This document shows positions 17,639 to 25,588 of a stretch of DNA of 64,000 nucleotides, piece by piece (position 1 is the first letter of the stretch; every line of letters begins with the position of its first letter). The position numbers and the translations under genes are program-made. The stretch is taken from the NCBI RefSeq assembly GCF_947072685.1, contig NZ_CAMTIK010000006.1, forward strand, positions 50,963 to 114,962. The letters are read 5' to 3'. Origin of the DNA: an uncultured Cetobacterium sp. (GTDB taxonomy: Bacteria; Fusobacteriota; Fusobacteriia; Fusobacteriales; Fusobacteriaceae). The notes beneath the pieces were generated by a model that was given only the letters and a program-made list of their open reading frames with translations, did not search any database and was not told the origin of the DNA.

Positions 17639-19351
17639 ATGATAACTATTGAAAAACAGATAGAAAAAATATTATTCGACACAGTAAAAAATCTTTATGT
17701 AGATAAAGATTTAAAACCAATAGAGATAACAGTGGCAACAAATGAAAAATTTGGAGATTTCCAATCAAATTTTGCAATGATGAATTCCAAAATAATTGGG
17801 GGAAATCCAAGAGCGATAGCTGAGAATGTGGTGAATAACTTAGTAGAAAATGAAGTGATTGATAAGATAGAGATTGCAGGTCCAGGATTTTTAAATATAT
17901 TTTTAAAAAATACGTTCTTAGGTGAGATTATAAAAAAAATATCTCAAGAAAAATATGAATTTAATGAACTAGATACAAAGGGGGATGTAATCATAGATTA
18001 TTCATCGCCAAATATAGCTAAAAGAATGCATATTGGACATTTAAGATCAACAATAATTGGAGATTCAATCAAAAGAATGTATAAATTCCTAGGGTATAAT
18101 GTTGTTGGAGATAATCATATCGGCGATTGGGGAACTCAATTTGGAAAATTGATTATAGGATATAGAAACTGGCTGAATCAAGAGGCATATAAAGAGAATG
18201 CTATAGAGGAGTTAGAGAGAGTATACGTAGAGTTTACTAAGCAGAGTGAAGAGCATCCAGAACTAGAAGATCAAGCTAGAGAAGAATTAAAAAAACTTCA
18301 AGATGGAGACGAAGAAAATTATAGATTGTGGCAAGAGTTCATAAAAGTATCTCTTGATGAGTATGGAAAACTTTACTCAAGAATGGGAATAACGTTTGAT
18401 ACTTATTATGGAGAGTCTTTTTATCATAATTTAATGCCTGGTGTGGTTAAAGAGTTAGAAGAGAAAGGGATTGCTGTAGAAGATCAAGGTGCGAAAGTAG
18501 TATTTTTCCCAGAAGAGGATAAAATAAACCCATGTATTATTCAGAAAAGAGATGGGGCATTTTTATATGCGACATCAGATATAGCTACAGTTAAATATAG
18601 ATTAGAAAACTATGATGTAAATAAACTGATATATGTAACAGATGAAAGACAACAGGATCATTTCAGACAATTTTTCAAAATAACAGATATGTTGGGATGG
18701 AACGTTGAAAAACAACATGTTTGGTTTGGTATAATGAGATTTTCGGATGGTGTATTCTCAACTAGAAAAGGAAATGTAATAAGATTAGAAGAGCTCTTAG
18801 ATGAAGGGAAAAGAAGAGCTTATGAAATTGTAAATGAAAAAAATTCTGAATTATCAGAAGAGGAAAAAAATAATATAGCTGAAATAGTAGGAGCAGGAGC
18901 AATAAAGTATGCAGATTTATCTCAAAATAGACAGACAGCTGTTATATTTGAATGGGATAAAATACTTAGTTTTGAAGGAAATACAGCTCCATATCTACAG
19001 TATTCGTATGCGAGAATCAAGTCGATCTTAAGAAGAGCTGAGGAGCAAAATAAAGTTTTAAATAAAGAGATAAAGATAGAGTTCCAAGACAAGGCTGAAA
19101 GAGGGTTAGCACATCATTTGACACAGTTTCCAAGTGTTGTTTTAAAGGCCGCTGAAAGCTGTAGACCTAATCTAGTGGCAGATTATTTATTCGAGTTATC
19201 AAAGAAGTTTAATAGTTTTTATAACTCTTGTCCAATATTAAATCAAGAGGATAATGTTTTATACTCTAGACTTTTATTAGCAGAAAGAACAGCTTCTGTA
19301 TTAAAAGAAGGATTAAATTTATTAGGAATTAACACTTTAGAAAGAATGTAA
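17639..19351 (+). CDS. argS: Arginine--tRNA ligase
   Basis: ArgRS, 570 residues, class I. The HIGH motif appears in SSPNIAKRMHIGHLRSTIIGDS, the KMSKS equivalent is the ArgRS-typical FSTRKGNVI, and the C-terminal DALR anticodon domain contains YLQYSYARIKSILRRAEEQ. ATG 17639 follows GAAAGGGG. The ribosome site starts just beyond the terminator of the upstream RNA, so expression probably depends on read-through or a weak promoter I cannot see. Confidence 0.97.
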   Translation: MITIEKQIEKILFDTVKNLYVDKDLKPIEITVATNEKFGDFQSNFAMMNSKIIGGNPRAIAENVVNNLVENEVIDKIEIAGPGFLNIFLKNTFLGEIIKKISQEKYEFNELDTKGDVIIDYSSPNIAKRMHIGHLRSTIIGDSIKRMYKFLGYNVVGDNHIGDWGTQFGKLIIGYRNWLNQEAYKENAIEELERVYVEFTKQSEEHPELEDQAREELKKLQDGDEENYRLWQEFIKVSLDEYGKLYSRMGITFDTYYGESFYHNLMPGVVKELEEKGIAVEDQGAKVVFFPEEDKINPCIIQKRDGAFLYATSDIATVKYRLENYDVNKLIYVTDERQQDHFRQFFKITDMLGWNVEKQHVWFGIMRFSDGVFSTRKGNVIRLEELLDEGKRRAYEIVNEKNSELSEEEKNNIAEIVGAGAIKYADLSQNRQTAVIFEWDKILSFEGNTAPYLQYSYARIKSILRRAEEQNKVLNKEIKIEFQDKAERGLAHHLTQFPSVVLKAAESCRPNLVADYLFELSKKFNSFYNSCPILNQEDNVLYSRLLLAERTASVLKEGLNLLGINTLERM

Positions 19352-19361
19352 AAACAATATG

Positions 19362-19398
19362 AAAATCCAGAAAGTTGTAACTTTCTGGATTTTTTATT
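19362..19398 (+). terminator. Intrinsic terminator after argS
   Basis: AAAATCCAGAAAGT pairs with ACTTTCTGGATTTT around TGTA (19362-19393), followed by TTATTTTT. Confidence 0.92.
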
Positions 19399-19475
19399 TT
19401 TAAAAAAGAATTTAAAAAAAGTGAGGTATAAAATATAAAATGGAAATATAAATATTTCTATTTTGAGGAGGGACA

Positions 19476-20657
19476 ATGGAATTTTTTAATATGGTATACT
19501 CTGTGGGGGTAGATTCTTTTTTTAAAGTTGGAGTTTTTGTTTCTATTTCACTTTTAATAATAGGTTTAATAGATTATAAGTTTAATGGATTGTTGTTGAG
19601 AATGATAGAAAAAAATCAAAAAAATCAAAGATTTTTTGCATCATTAATGGGGTTAATTCCGGGATGTGGTGGTGCAATAGTAATAGTTCCACTATATATA
19701 TCTGGAAAGGTTAGTTTTGGAAGTCTTGTAACAGCATTTATAACCACGATGGGGGATGCGGCGTTTGTTTTAATGGCTGGAGATATTAAGGCCTATTTGG
19801 GAGTCCTGATAATAAGTGGTACTGTTGGGATTTTAACAGGAATAATTATTGATAAATTGAATATAGGAAAAAATATAAAATTATCTTTTTTCAATGAAAA
19901 AATAGACGAAGAAAAAAACGATATGGTATCTGAAAATAAAATTGAAAAAAATTATAAACATCTAGGTCACACCAAAGGAGATATTATAGGCGAAGTTTTA
20001 CATAAAAGAAATACTCATAGGTATATCTATATTTTAACTCATAGAGTTTGGTATAAAATATTTTGGATAATAGTTATACTTTCTATTCCTTTAGCTTTTG
20101 ATCATGTTTTTGGGGAGCATGAGCATAATTCGAAAGAAAGTTATGAGTCTGTATTTCAGGGCGTTGGTTTTTTAGGAACAATATTATGTATAGTTTATAC
20201 AGGAATAAGTAGAAAAACCATAAAAGGAAGTGATTTTGATAAAACAGAGAGTAAATTAAACTCATCTAAGGAAACGTTGATACATACAGCTGAAGAGGTA
20301 GCTTTTTTAGTAACGTGGGTTTTTATTGCCTTTTTATTGTATCAAATATTATTGCAGTTTATAGGTGGTGAGTATCAATTAAGAGACTTGTTGAATAAAA
20401 ATGGATTTTTGGTGGTTATAGGAGCAATACTGATAGGAATACTTCCTGGGTGTGGACCTCAAATATTATTAGCAGCAATATATATATCTGGAGGGATTCC
20501 TTTTTCAGCTCTTGTGGCAAATGCAATTTGTAATGATGGAGATGCATTATTTCCACTTTTTGCTTTAAGTAAAAAATCCGCATTTTTAGTTACTATTTGT
20601 AATATAATTCCGGCTCTTCTAGTTGGAAGTATATTATATATCTTTGAAAATATATAA
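19476..20657 (+). CDS. ArsP_2-type putative metal(loid) efflux permease
   Basis: A 393-residue integral membrane protein with roughly ten hydrophobic segments and two internally related halves, each with a glycine-cysteine motif: LIPGCGGAIVIVPLYISG near residue 62 and ILPGCGPQILLAAIYISG near residue 325. Both are followed by an acidic membrane motif (TTMGDAAFVLMAG, CNDGDALFPLFALS). A hydrophilic middle loop has several histidines (HRYIYILTHR, DHVFGEHEHN), as expected for metal handling. This matches the ArsP_2 family, labelled putative manganese or arsenic transporter in databases; the substrate is unproven. ATG 19476 follows GAGGAGGG. Single-gene unit between two terminators, convergent with the next gene. 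Confidence 0.72.
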   Translation: MEFFNMVYSVGVDSFFKVGVFVSISLLIIGLIDYKFNGLLLRMIEKNQKNQRFFASLMGLIPGCGGAIVIVPLYISGKVSFGSLVTAFITTMGDAAFVLMAGDIKAYLGVLIISGTVGILTGIIIDKLNIGKNIKLSFFNEKIDEEKNDMVSENKIEKNYKHLGHTKGDIIGEVLHKRNTHRYIYILTHRVWYKIFWIIVILSIPLAFDHVFGEHEHNSKESYESVFQGVGFLGTILCIVYTGISRKTIKGSDFDKTESKLNSSKETLIHTAEEVAFLVTWVFIAFLLYQILLQFIGGEYQLRDLLNKNGFLVVIGAILIGILPGCGPQILLAAIYISGGIPFSALVANAICNDGDALFPLFALSKKSAFLVTICNIIPALLVGSILYIFENI

Positions 20658-20688
20658 TATAAAAGACGGCTTACACCGTCTTTTATAT
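20657..20688. terminator. Bidirectional terminator between convergent genes
   Basis: ATATAAAAGACGG (20657-20669) pairs perfectly with CCGTCTTTTATAT (20676-20688), giving a T run on both strands. It ends the permease (+) and the small unknown gene (-). Confidence 0.9.
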
Positions 20689-21012
20689 TTACATTTCATC
20701 CATAAAATCATCAAGATCAACAAGAGAGCCAATTAACTCTAAATAATGTTTATTTGTAGTTGTAGAAACTCTGTTGATTTTAATAAGACCTTTATCTGCT
20801 AAAATAGAGCTATTAGAATTTATTTCATCAAGAGAATATTCTGTTAGTGATTTCTCTAAATCCAAAGTAGTTAAAACTTTTTTTTGAAGTTCAGTAGTAC
20901 TTCCATTAGCCATACACCCGAGAGTAATAATCTCTTTTTCTTCTAAAATATCTCCTTGAGATTCAAACTCTAAAAGTGTTCTGAAAATTTTTTCTTGTAG
21001 TTTTTTATTCAT
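20689..21012 (-). CDS. Small protein of unknown function
   Basis: A 107-residue acidic, predicted helical protein with no recognised motif, signal peptide or membrane segment. It contains a single cysteine (LGCMANGSTTELQKKVL) and ends in a D/E-rich tail (DLDDFMDEM). ATG at 21012 follows GGGAGAGG on the minus strand. It begins 19 bases after the methyltransferase stop, so the two form an operon. The region TLDLEKSLTEYSLDEINSNS then ILADKGLIKINRV could be a winged-helix-like fold, but this is a guess. Function unknown. Confidence 0.7.
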   Translation of the reverse strand: MNKKLQEKIFRTLLEFESQGDILEEKEIITLGCMANGSTTELQKKVLTTLDLEKSLTEYSLDEINSNSSILADKGLIKINRVSTTTNKHYLELIGSLVDLDDFMDEM

Positions 21013-21031
21013 AAAAATCCTCTCCCGTATA

Positions 21032-22234
21032 TTATTTTAAAAAATAATCTTTTAGAATAGTGTCAATAAGTGGATCAACACCTAAAAATTTTAAATATCT
21101 GTCATACTCAACTTTTTTTTCAGAAAGTTTTTCTTCAGAGATATTCCCTCTTATAGCTTTAATAAGAATATTTTTAGGTGTGTGCTCCATGTCAATAAAC
21201 TCCATAACCTTTGTATTAAATCCACAAAGTTCTAATGCAAGAGCTCTTAAAGCATCTGTAGCCAATGAACTAAATCTTTCCTGTAAAATTCCATGACTTC
21301 CAAAAGGAGCGAGAGAATTTTTTAGTTCAGTTGTTTTTGATTTATCAATTTTCTGATTTATTTCAGATTGGCAACACGGAACAGCTAAAATTGCTTTTGC
21401 TCCAAGCTCAAGTCCTTTTAAAATTGAGTAATCAGTTGCATTGTTACAGGCATGCAAAGAAAAAATCATATCAACATTTTCAAAGGAGTTAAAGTTTTTG
21501 ATATCTCCCTTTAAAAAAGACAGATTTGAAAACATTAGTTCTTTGGCAATGCTATTGCAGTGTTCGATAACATCTTCTTTCAAATCAAGACCAATAATCT
21601 CAACATTCATATTCTTAATATTTTTAAGGTAGTGGTATAAAGCAAAAGTAAGATACGATTTACCGCAACCAAAATCAACAATTTTCATGGAGTTATCAAT
21701 AAGCTTTTTATCTTGAAGTTCCTTTAAGGTGTCTTCAATAAACTCTAAATAACGGTTGATTTGTCTAAATTTATTGAATTTTTCTTTACTTACATGTCCA
21801 TCATCAGACATTACACCGAGTTTAATAAGAAATGGAACGGGGGTATTGTCTTCTAAAATATAGTTTTTTTTCTTGTTATGTGAAAGAGATACTTGTTTAA
21901 TCTCAGTTTTTTTAGTTTTAAAGGCAAATCCTTTTTTGTTTTGTAAAATTTGAATCTCTTCAGTAGAGTTAATAATCAAAATTTGTTTGAAATTATGAAT
22001 AATAGCATCTAGGTAAATAAAAGTTTCTTCTAGGGTAAGGTTTGAATGAAAAGCTTTATTTTCCTTAAATTGTTCGAACTGAACCTTAACCATATCTTTT
22101 ATAAGAAGTGGCTTTATATTTATTTTGATATATTCACTATCACCTTTTGAATTGGAAAAAACTGCTTTGATAAAATTATTATTATTTATATTTAATTTAA
22201 AAATATTTAAAACGTCCTCTTTTGAAAATTTCAT
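21032..22234 (-). CDS. SAM-dependent methyltransferase (Methyltransf_32/METTL25-like)
   Basis: About 400 residues. A class I SAM-binding motif MKIVDFGCGKSYLTFALYHYL lies mid-protein, followed by VEIIGLDLKEDVIEHC (acidic residue for ribose), a NVDMIFSLHACNNATDY segment and AILAVPCCQSEIN, which is typical of the Methyltransf_32 family. The substrate is not known; tRNA, rRNA or protein are all possible. Translation could start further upstream (22291), but ATG 22234 has AGGAG at the right distance. It is first in a two-gene minus-strand operon and diverges from the P-type ATPase gene. Confidence 0.8.
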   Translation of the reverse strand: MKFSKEDVLNIFKLNINNNNFIKAVFSNSKGDSEYIKINIKPLLIKDMVKVQFEQFKENKAFHSNLTLEETFIYLDAIIHNFKQILIINSTEEIQILQNKKGFAFKTKKTEIKQVSLSHNKKKNYILEDNTPVPFLIKLGVMSDDGHVSKEKFNKFRQINRYLEFIEDTLKELQDKKLIDNSMKIVDFGCGKSYLTFALYHYLKNIKNMNVEIIGLDLKEDVIEHCNSIAKELMFSNLSFLKGDIKNFNSFENVDMIFSLHACNNATDYSILKGLELGAKAILAVPCCQSEINQKIDKSKTTELKNSLAPFGSHGILQERFSSLATDALRALALELCGFNTKVMEFIDMEHTPKNILIKAIRGNISEEKLSEKKVEYDRYLKFLGVDPLIDTILKDYFLK

Positions 22235-22262
22235 AAAAAACTCCTTTTTTCGATTATAGTAT

Positions 22263-22291
22263 ATTATACCTCTTAGGTAAAAAATATTCAA
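22263..22291 (-). promoter_or_regulatory. Promoter of the methyltransferase operon
   Basis: On the minus strand, TTGAAT (22291-22286), 17-base spacer, perfect TATAAT (22268-22263). Its -35 lies only 7 bases from the -35 of the divergent cadA-like promoter, so the two promoters are back to back. Confidence 0.75.
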
Positions 22292-22298
22292 AAATTTT

Positions 22299-22327
22299 TT
22301 GACAAAAATAGTAAATTATGTTATTTT
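22299..22327 (+). promoter_or_regulatory. Promoter of the P1B-type ATPase gene
   Basis: TTGACA (22299-22304), 17-base spacer, TATTTT (22322-22327). The leader downstream contains the G-rich tandem GGGGTAGGGGTA at 22348-22359. Confidence 0.7.
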
Positions 22328-22347
22328 AATATATAATATAGATATAG

Positions 22348-22359
22348 GGGGTAGGGGTA
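22348..22359 (+). repeat. Tandem GGGGTA repeat in the metal-ATPase leader
   Basis: Two adjacent copies of GGGGTA, preceded by one more G, in the 5' untranslated region of the heavy-metal ATPase. Such G-rich sequence is rare in this AT-rich genome. It resembles one half of the GC-rich operators used by CsoR/RcnR-type metal sensors, but the opposing half is missing. Confidence 0.45.
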
Positions 22360-22392
22360 TTTTACCAAAGAGCAATTAAAAGGAGACTGGAA

Positions 22393-24510
22393 ATGAAAAG
22401 AGAATATGAGATTAAAAACCTCCACTGCGGTGGATGTGCATCTAAACTTCAATACGAGTTAGATAAATTGAGTGGTGTGAAGGATATAAATGTAGATTTT
22501 TATACAAAAAAATTGAAGTTAACAGTTGTTGAAGAGATGGACGAGGAAGAATTTTTAAATAAAATAAATAAAATAGCTGATAAAGTTGAAGCGGGAACTC
22601 ATTTCATAAAAAAGGAACAGTTCCAAGAAAACATTCAGAAAACTCAAGTGAATAAAAATAAAAGTTCAAGAATGAAACGAGAGACAATAGTTTTAACAAT
22701 CGGACTGACACTTTTTGTAGTAGGATTGACACTGGGAGAAAGTTTACAAAAAAATATAATTTTGACAATAGCATATATATTTTCGGGGTATGATATTCTT
22801 TTAAGTGCTTTTTCAAATATGAGACGAGGAAAGTTTTTAGATGAAAACTTTTTAATGAGTATAGCAACTATAGGAGCCTTTGTTTTGGGAGATTTTGCCG
22901 AAGCAGCTGGGGTTATGATTTTTTATAAAATTGGAGAGTTTTTCCAAGAGATGGCCGTTAATAATTCAAAAAAATCTATTGAGAAGCTCATGAGTATAAA
23001 ACCTGATTTTGCAAATTTAAAAAAAATTGATGGAACATCAGAAATGGTTGATCCAACAGGAGTAAAAATTGGGGATATCGTCATAGTGAAGCCAGGAGAG
23101 AGAGTACCTTTAGATGGGAAAATAATTTTAGGGAGTACAACTATAGATAAAGCTGCTTTAACAGGAGAGTCAGTTCCTGTTCTAGGAGAGGTTGAAGATG
23201 AAATTTTAAGTGGTTGTATAAATTTATCTGGAACAATAGAGGTAAGAGTTACAAAAAGTTATTCACAATCAACAGTTAGTAGAATAATAGAGATGGTTGA
23301 AAATGCAGGAAGTAAAAAAGCCCAAGCCGAAAAGTTTATAACTAAATTTGCAAGATATTATACACCAATAGTGGTTATATTAGCACTTATAATAGCTTTA
23401 GGATTCCCATTGATAATAGGCGGTGGATTTAAACTATGGTTTAGTCGAGCACTTATATTTCTAGTTATCTCTTGTCCATGTGCACTGGTACTATCGGTTC
23501 CTTTGACATTTTTTAGTTCAATTGGGAAAGCATCCAAACAAGGTATTCTTGTAAAAGGTGGAAACTATCTAGAGCGTTTGAAAAATATTGACACGGTAGT
23601 TTTTGATAAAACAGGAACTTTAACAAAGGGTAAATTTAAGGTAAACAGGATAGATGTCTTTGTAGGATCGGAAGAAAAACTTTTGAAATATGCGAAAGTA
23701 GGAGAATTTTATTCAAATCATCCGATAGGGAAAGCTATTTTAAATTATGGTGATGTAAATATAAATGAATGGGAAATACAAGGACATAATGAAAAAGCAG
23801 GATATGGGGTGAATGCTCTCTATAATAATAAAGAGGTCTTGGTTGGAAGTAAAAAATTTATGGAGAACTATAATATAGAAACTCATTCCACAGATGAATA
23901 TGGAACCGTTGTATATGTGGCAGTAAATTCAGAGCTTTTAGGGAGAATATATGTAGAGGATGAAATAAAGGAGACCTCAAGAAGGACTATCGAGGAATTA
24001 AAAGGTCAAGGAATAGATGTTTATATGTTAACTGGAGATAATGAAAAAACAGGTAAGCGTATAGGTGAGGAGTTAGGAATAGATGAGGATAAAGTATGTA
24101 CTCATTTACTTCCACAAGATAAAGTATCAAAATTAGAGGAAATAAAGATAAAAAGTCAAAAGGGAACAATATTTGTTGGGGATGGAATTAATGATGCACC
24201 TGTTTTAGCGATGGCGGATGTGGGAATTTCTATGGGTAAAATAGGTAGTGATATAGCTATTGAAAGTTCAGATGTTGTTCTTATGAATGATGATCCATAT
24301 AAGATAATCGAAGTTTTAAATTTAGCAAAATTAAACAATAAGGTTGTTTTAGAAAATGTAACTTTTGCATTGGGAGTAAAAATTGTCGTTATGATTTTAG
24401 GCGTTTTAGGAATTGCAAACTTATGGCTTGCAATATTTGCAGATGTTGGTGTTTCTATACTGGCAGTTTTAAATGCATCAAAAATATTAAAAGAAAAGAA
24501 AGAGAGCTAG
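22393..24510 (+). CDS. cadA: Heavy-metal translocating P1B-type ATPase, Zn/Cd/Pb class
   Basis: 705 residues. An N-terminal heavy-metal-associated domain has LHCGGCASK (C12, C15). Membrane segments surround the CPC motif in ISCPCALVLSVPL, phosphorylation site DKTGT is at D405, with TGES (LTGESVPV), the HP motif (SNHPIGKAI) and hinge GDGINDAPVLAMAD. SCPCALVLSVP, rather than ACPCALGLATP, and the aspartate in the last helix (LAIFADVGVSILAVLNA) favour zinc/cadmium/lead export over copper. Substrate is inferred from motif class only. ATG 22393 follows AAGGAGA. The stop codon lies inside the terminator loop. Confidence 0.9.
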   Translation: MKREYEIKNLHCGGCASKLQYELDKLSGVKDINVDFYTKKLKLTVVEEMDEEEFLNKINKIADKVEAGTHFIKKEQFQENIQKTQVNKNKSSRMKRETIVLTIGLTLFVVGLTLGESLQKNIILTIAYIFSGYDILLSAFSNMRRGKFLDENFLMSIATIGAFVLGDFAEAAGVMIFYKIGEFFQEMAVNNSKKSIEKLMSIKPDFANLKKIDGTSEMVDPTGVKIGDIVIVKPGERVPLDGKIILGSTTIDKAALTGESVPVLGEVEDEILSGCINLSGTIEVRVTKSYSQSTVSRIIEMVENAGSKKAQAEKFITKFARYYTPIVVILALIIALGFPLIIGGGFKLWFSRALIFLVISCPCALVLSVPLTFFSSIGKASKQGILVKGGNYLERLKNIDTVVFDKTGTLTKGKFKVNRIDVFVGSEEKLLKYAKVGEFYSNHPIGKAILNYGDVNINEWEIQGHNEKAGYGVNALYNNKEVLVGSKKFMENYNIETHSTDEYGTVVYVAVNSELLGRIYVEDEIKETSRRTIEELKGQGIDVYMLTGDNEKTGKRIGEELGIDEDKVCTHLLPQDKVSKLEEIKIKSQKGTIFVGDGINDAPVLAMADVGISMGKIGSDIAIESSDVVLMNDDPYKIIEVLNLAKLNNKVVLENVTFALGVKIVVMILGVLGIANLWLAIFADVGVSILAVLNASKILKEKKES

Positions 24511-24523
24511 GCTCTCTTTTTTA
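24501..24523 (+). terminator. Terminator overlapping the cadA stop codon
   Basis: AGAGAGC (24501-24507) pairs with GCTCTCT (24511-24517); the three-base loop TAG is the stop codon itself. Seven T residues follow the stem. Confidence 0.85.
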
Positions 24524-24532
24524 TGTTATAAT
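24524..24532 (+). promoter_or_regulatory. Extended -10 promoter of holA
   Basis: TGTTATAAT at 24524-24532 is an extended -10 box (TGnTATAAT). No good -35 is present; the upstream DNA is the cadA terminator. Confidence 0.5.
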
Positions 24533-24558
24533 TAAGATAAAAAAGAAAGGGGATTGTT

Positions 24559-25545
24559 ATGTTTTATTTTATGTATGGAGATACTCCGTTACTTTTAAAA
24601 TATGAAGAATTGGTTAAGAAAATAAAAAAAGAAAATCCAGGAATACCTGTGAAAATATATGATGCATCTCAAGGAGAGGAAGAAAATTTTTTAGAAGCTA
24701 TTTCAATTAACTCGATGTTTTCATCCAAAGAGTTAATTATTTTAAAAAGAGTAGAGAAGTTAAAAAAATTAGAAAAATTTTTAAAAATAGTGGATGGATA
24801 TGATCTGATTCAAAAAGAAGTTATTGTTATATATGAAGAGGAGTTAAATGATTTTGGAAAACCGAGCAATGAAGTTGAAAAAAAAGTACTTGGAGTGGCT
24901 GAAAAAATAGGGAAATTAATTGTGGGAAGAAAAGCCACAGAAAAAAAAGGGTTACATTTTTTTATAGAAAAAGAGTTAGGGATTTCAGAGTATGAATCTG
25001 AGAAATTGACAGAGATATTGGGAGATGATTTTTCTAAAGTAAAAAATGAAGTGGAAAAAATAAAAAATTATTTGGATGGAAAAAAATTTGTTTTAGAAGC
25101 GGTTTTGCCGATATTAACTGTGAGTGAAGAGTATAATATAAAAAAATTGATGGAAGAGTTTATGGTTACAGATAACAAAATTAAACTATTAGATCACTTA
25201 AAAAAAACAAGAGAACATATGCTTTTTTTATATTTATTGAGTGAAGAAATAACAATAGCTTTGAAATTGAATAGTTTAAAAAATATTGGAGAACTGAGAG
25301 AAAGTATTTCATACAATAATTTTAAAGGGAATACATATGAAAATATAAAGAATTTTTTTAAAAATAGTAGAGGATATATGAAAGAGTATCCTATATTTTT
25401 AAAATTAAAATATATTGGAATGTATGATGAAAAATTTTTAATAAAAAAAATTGATGAGATTTTAAAGATAGAGTACGCAATAAAAATAGGTGAATTAGAG
25501 GAAGAGATAGCAGTTGAAAAGTTTATACTTGGCTTTAAAAAATAA
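24559..25545 (+). CDS. holA: DNA polymerase III subunit delta
   Basis: A 328-residue HolA-like protein. It opens with the family-type FYFMYGDTPLLLKYEELVKKI, has VIVIYEEELNDFGKP in the middle and the helical ILTVSEEYNIKKLMEEFMVTD and HLKKTREHMLFLYLLSEEIT stretches that match the collar region. HolA opens the beta clamp in the clamp loader. Sequence conservation in this family is low, so the call rests on layout and length. ATG 24559 follows AAGGGG. Confidence 0.8.
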   Translation: MFYFMYGDTPLLLKYEELVKKIKKENPGIPVKIYDASQGEEENFLEAISINSMFSSKELIILKRVEKLKKLEKFLKIVDGYDLIQKEVIVIYEEELNDFGKPSNEVEKKVLGVAEKIGKLIVGRKATEKKGLHFFIEKELGISEYESEKLTEILGDDFSKVKNEVEKIKNYLDGKKFVLEAVLPILTVSEEYNIKKLMEEFMVTDNKIKLLDHLKKTREHMLFLYLLSEEITIALKLNSLKNIGELRESISYNNFKGNTYENIKNFFKNSRGYMKEYPIFLKLKYIGMYDEKFLIKKIDEILKIEYAIKIGELEEEIAVEKFILGFKK

Positions 25546-25552
25546 AAATTTA

Positions 25553-25588
25553 AAAAAGGGAAAAACTGGTAGCAGTTATTCCCTTTTT
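25553..25588. terminator. Bidirectional terminator between holA and the helicase
   Basis: AAAAAGGGAA (25553-25562) pairs with TTCCCTTTTT (25579-25588), and AACTG with CAGTT inside it, around loop GTAG with one A-A mismatch. It ends both convergent genes and overlaps the helicase stop region. Confidence 0.88.

Noticed and set aside
17427..17642. 71-codon open frame within the aspS-argS gap
   Set aside because: It lies inside the structured RNA and its terminator, has no ribosome site, and its translation looks random.
24423..24605. 60-codon open frame overlapping the end of cadA and the start of holA
   Set aside because: It overlaps two solid genes in another frame and crosses a terminator; no ribosome site.
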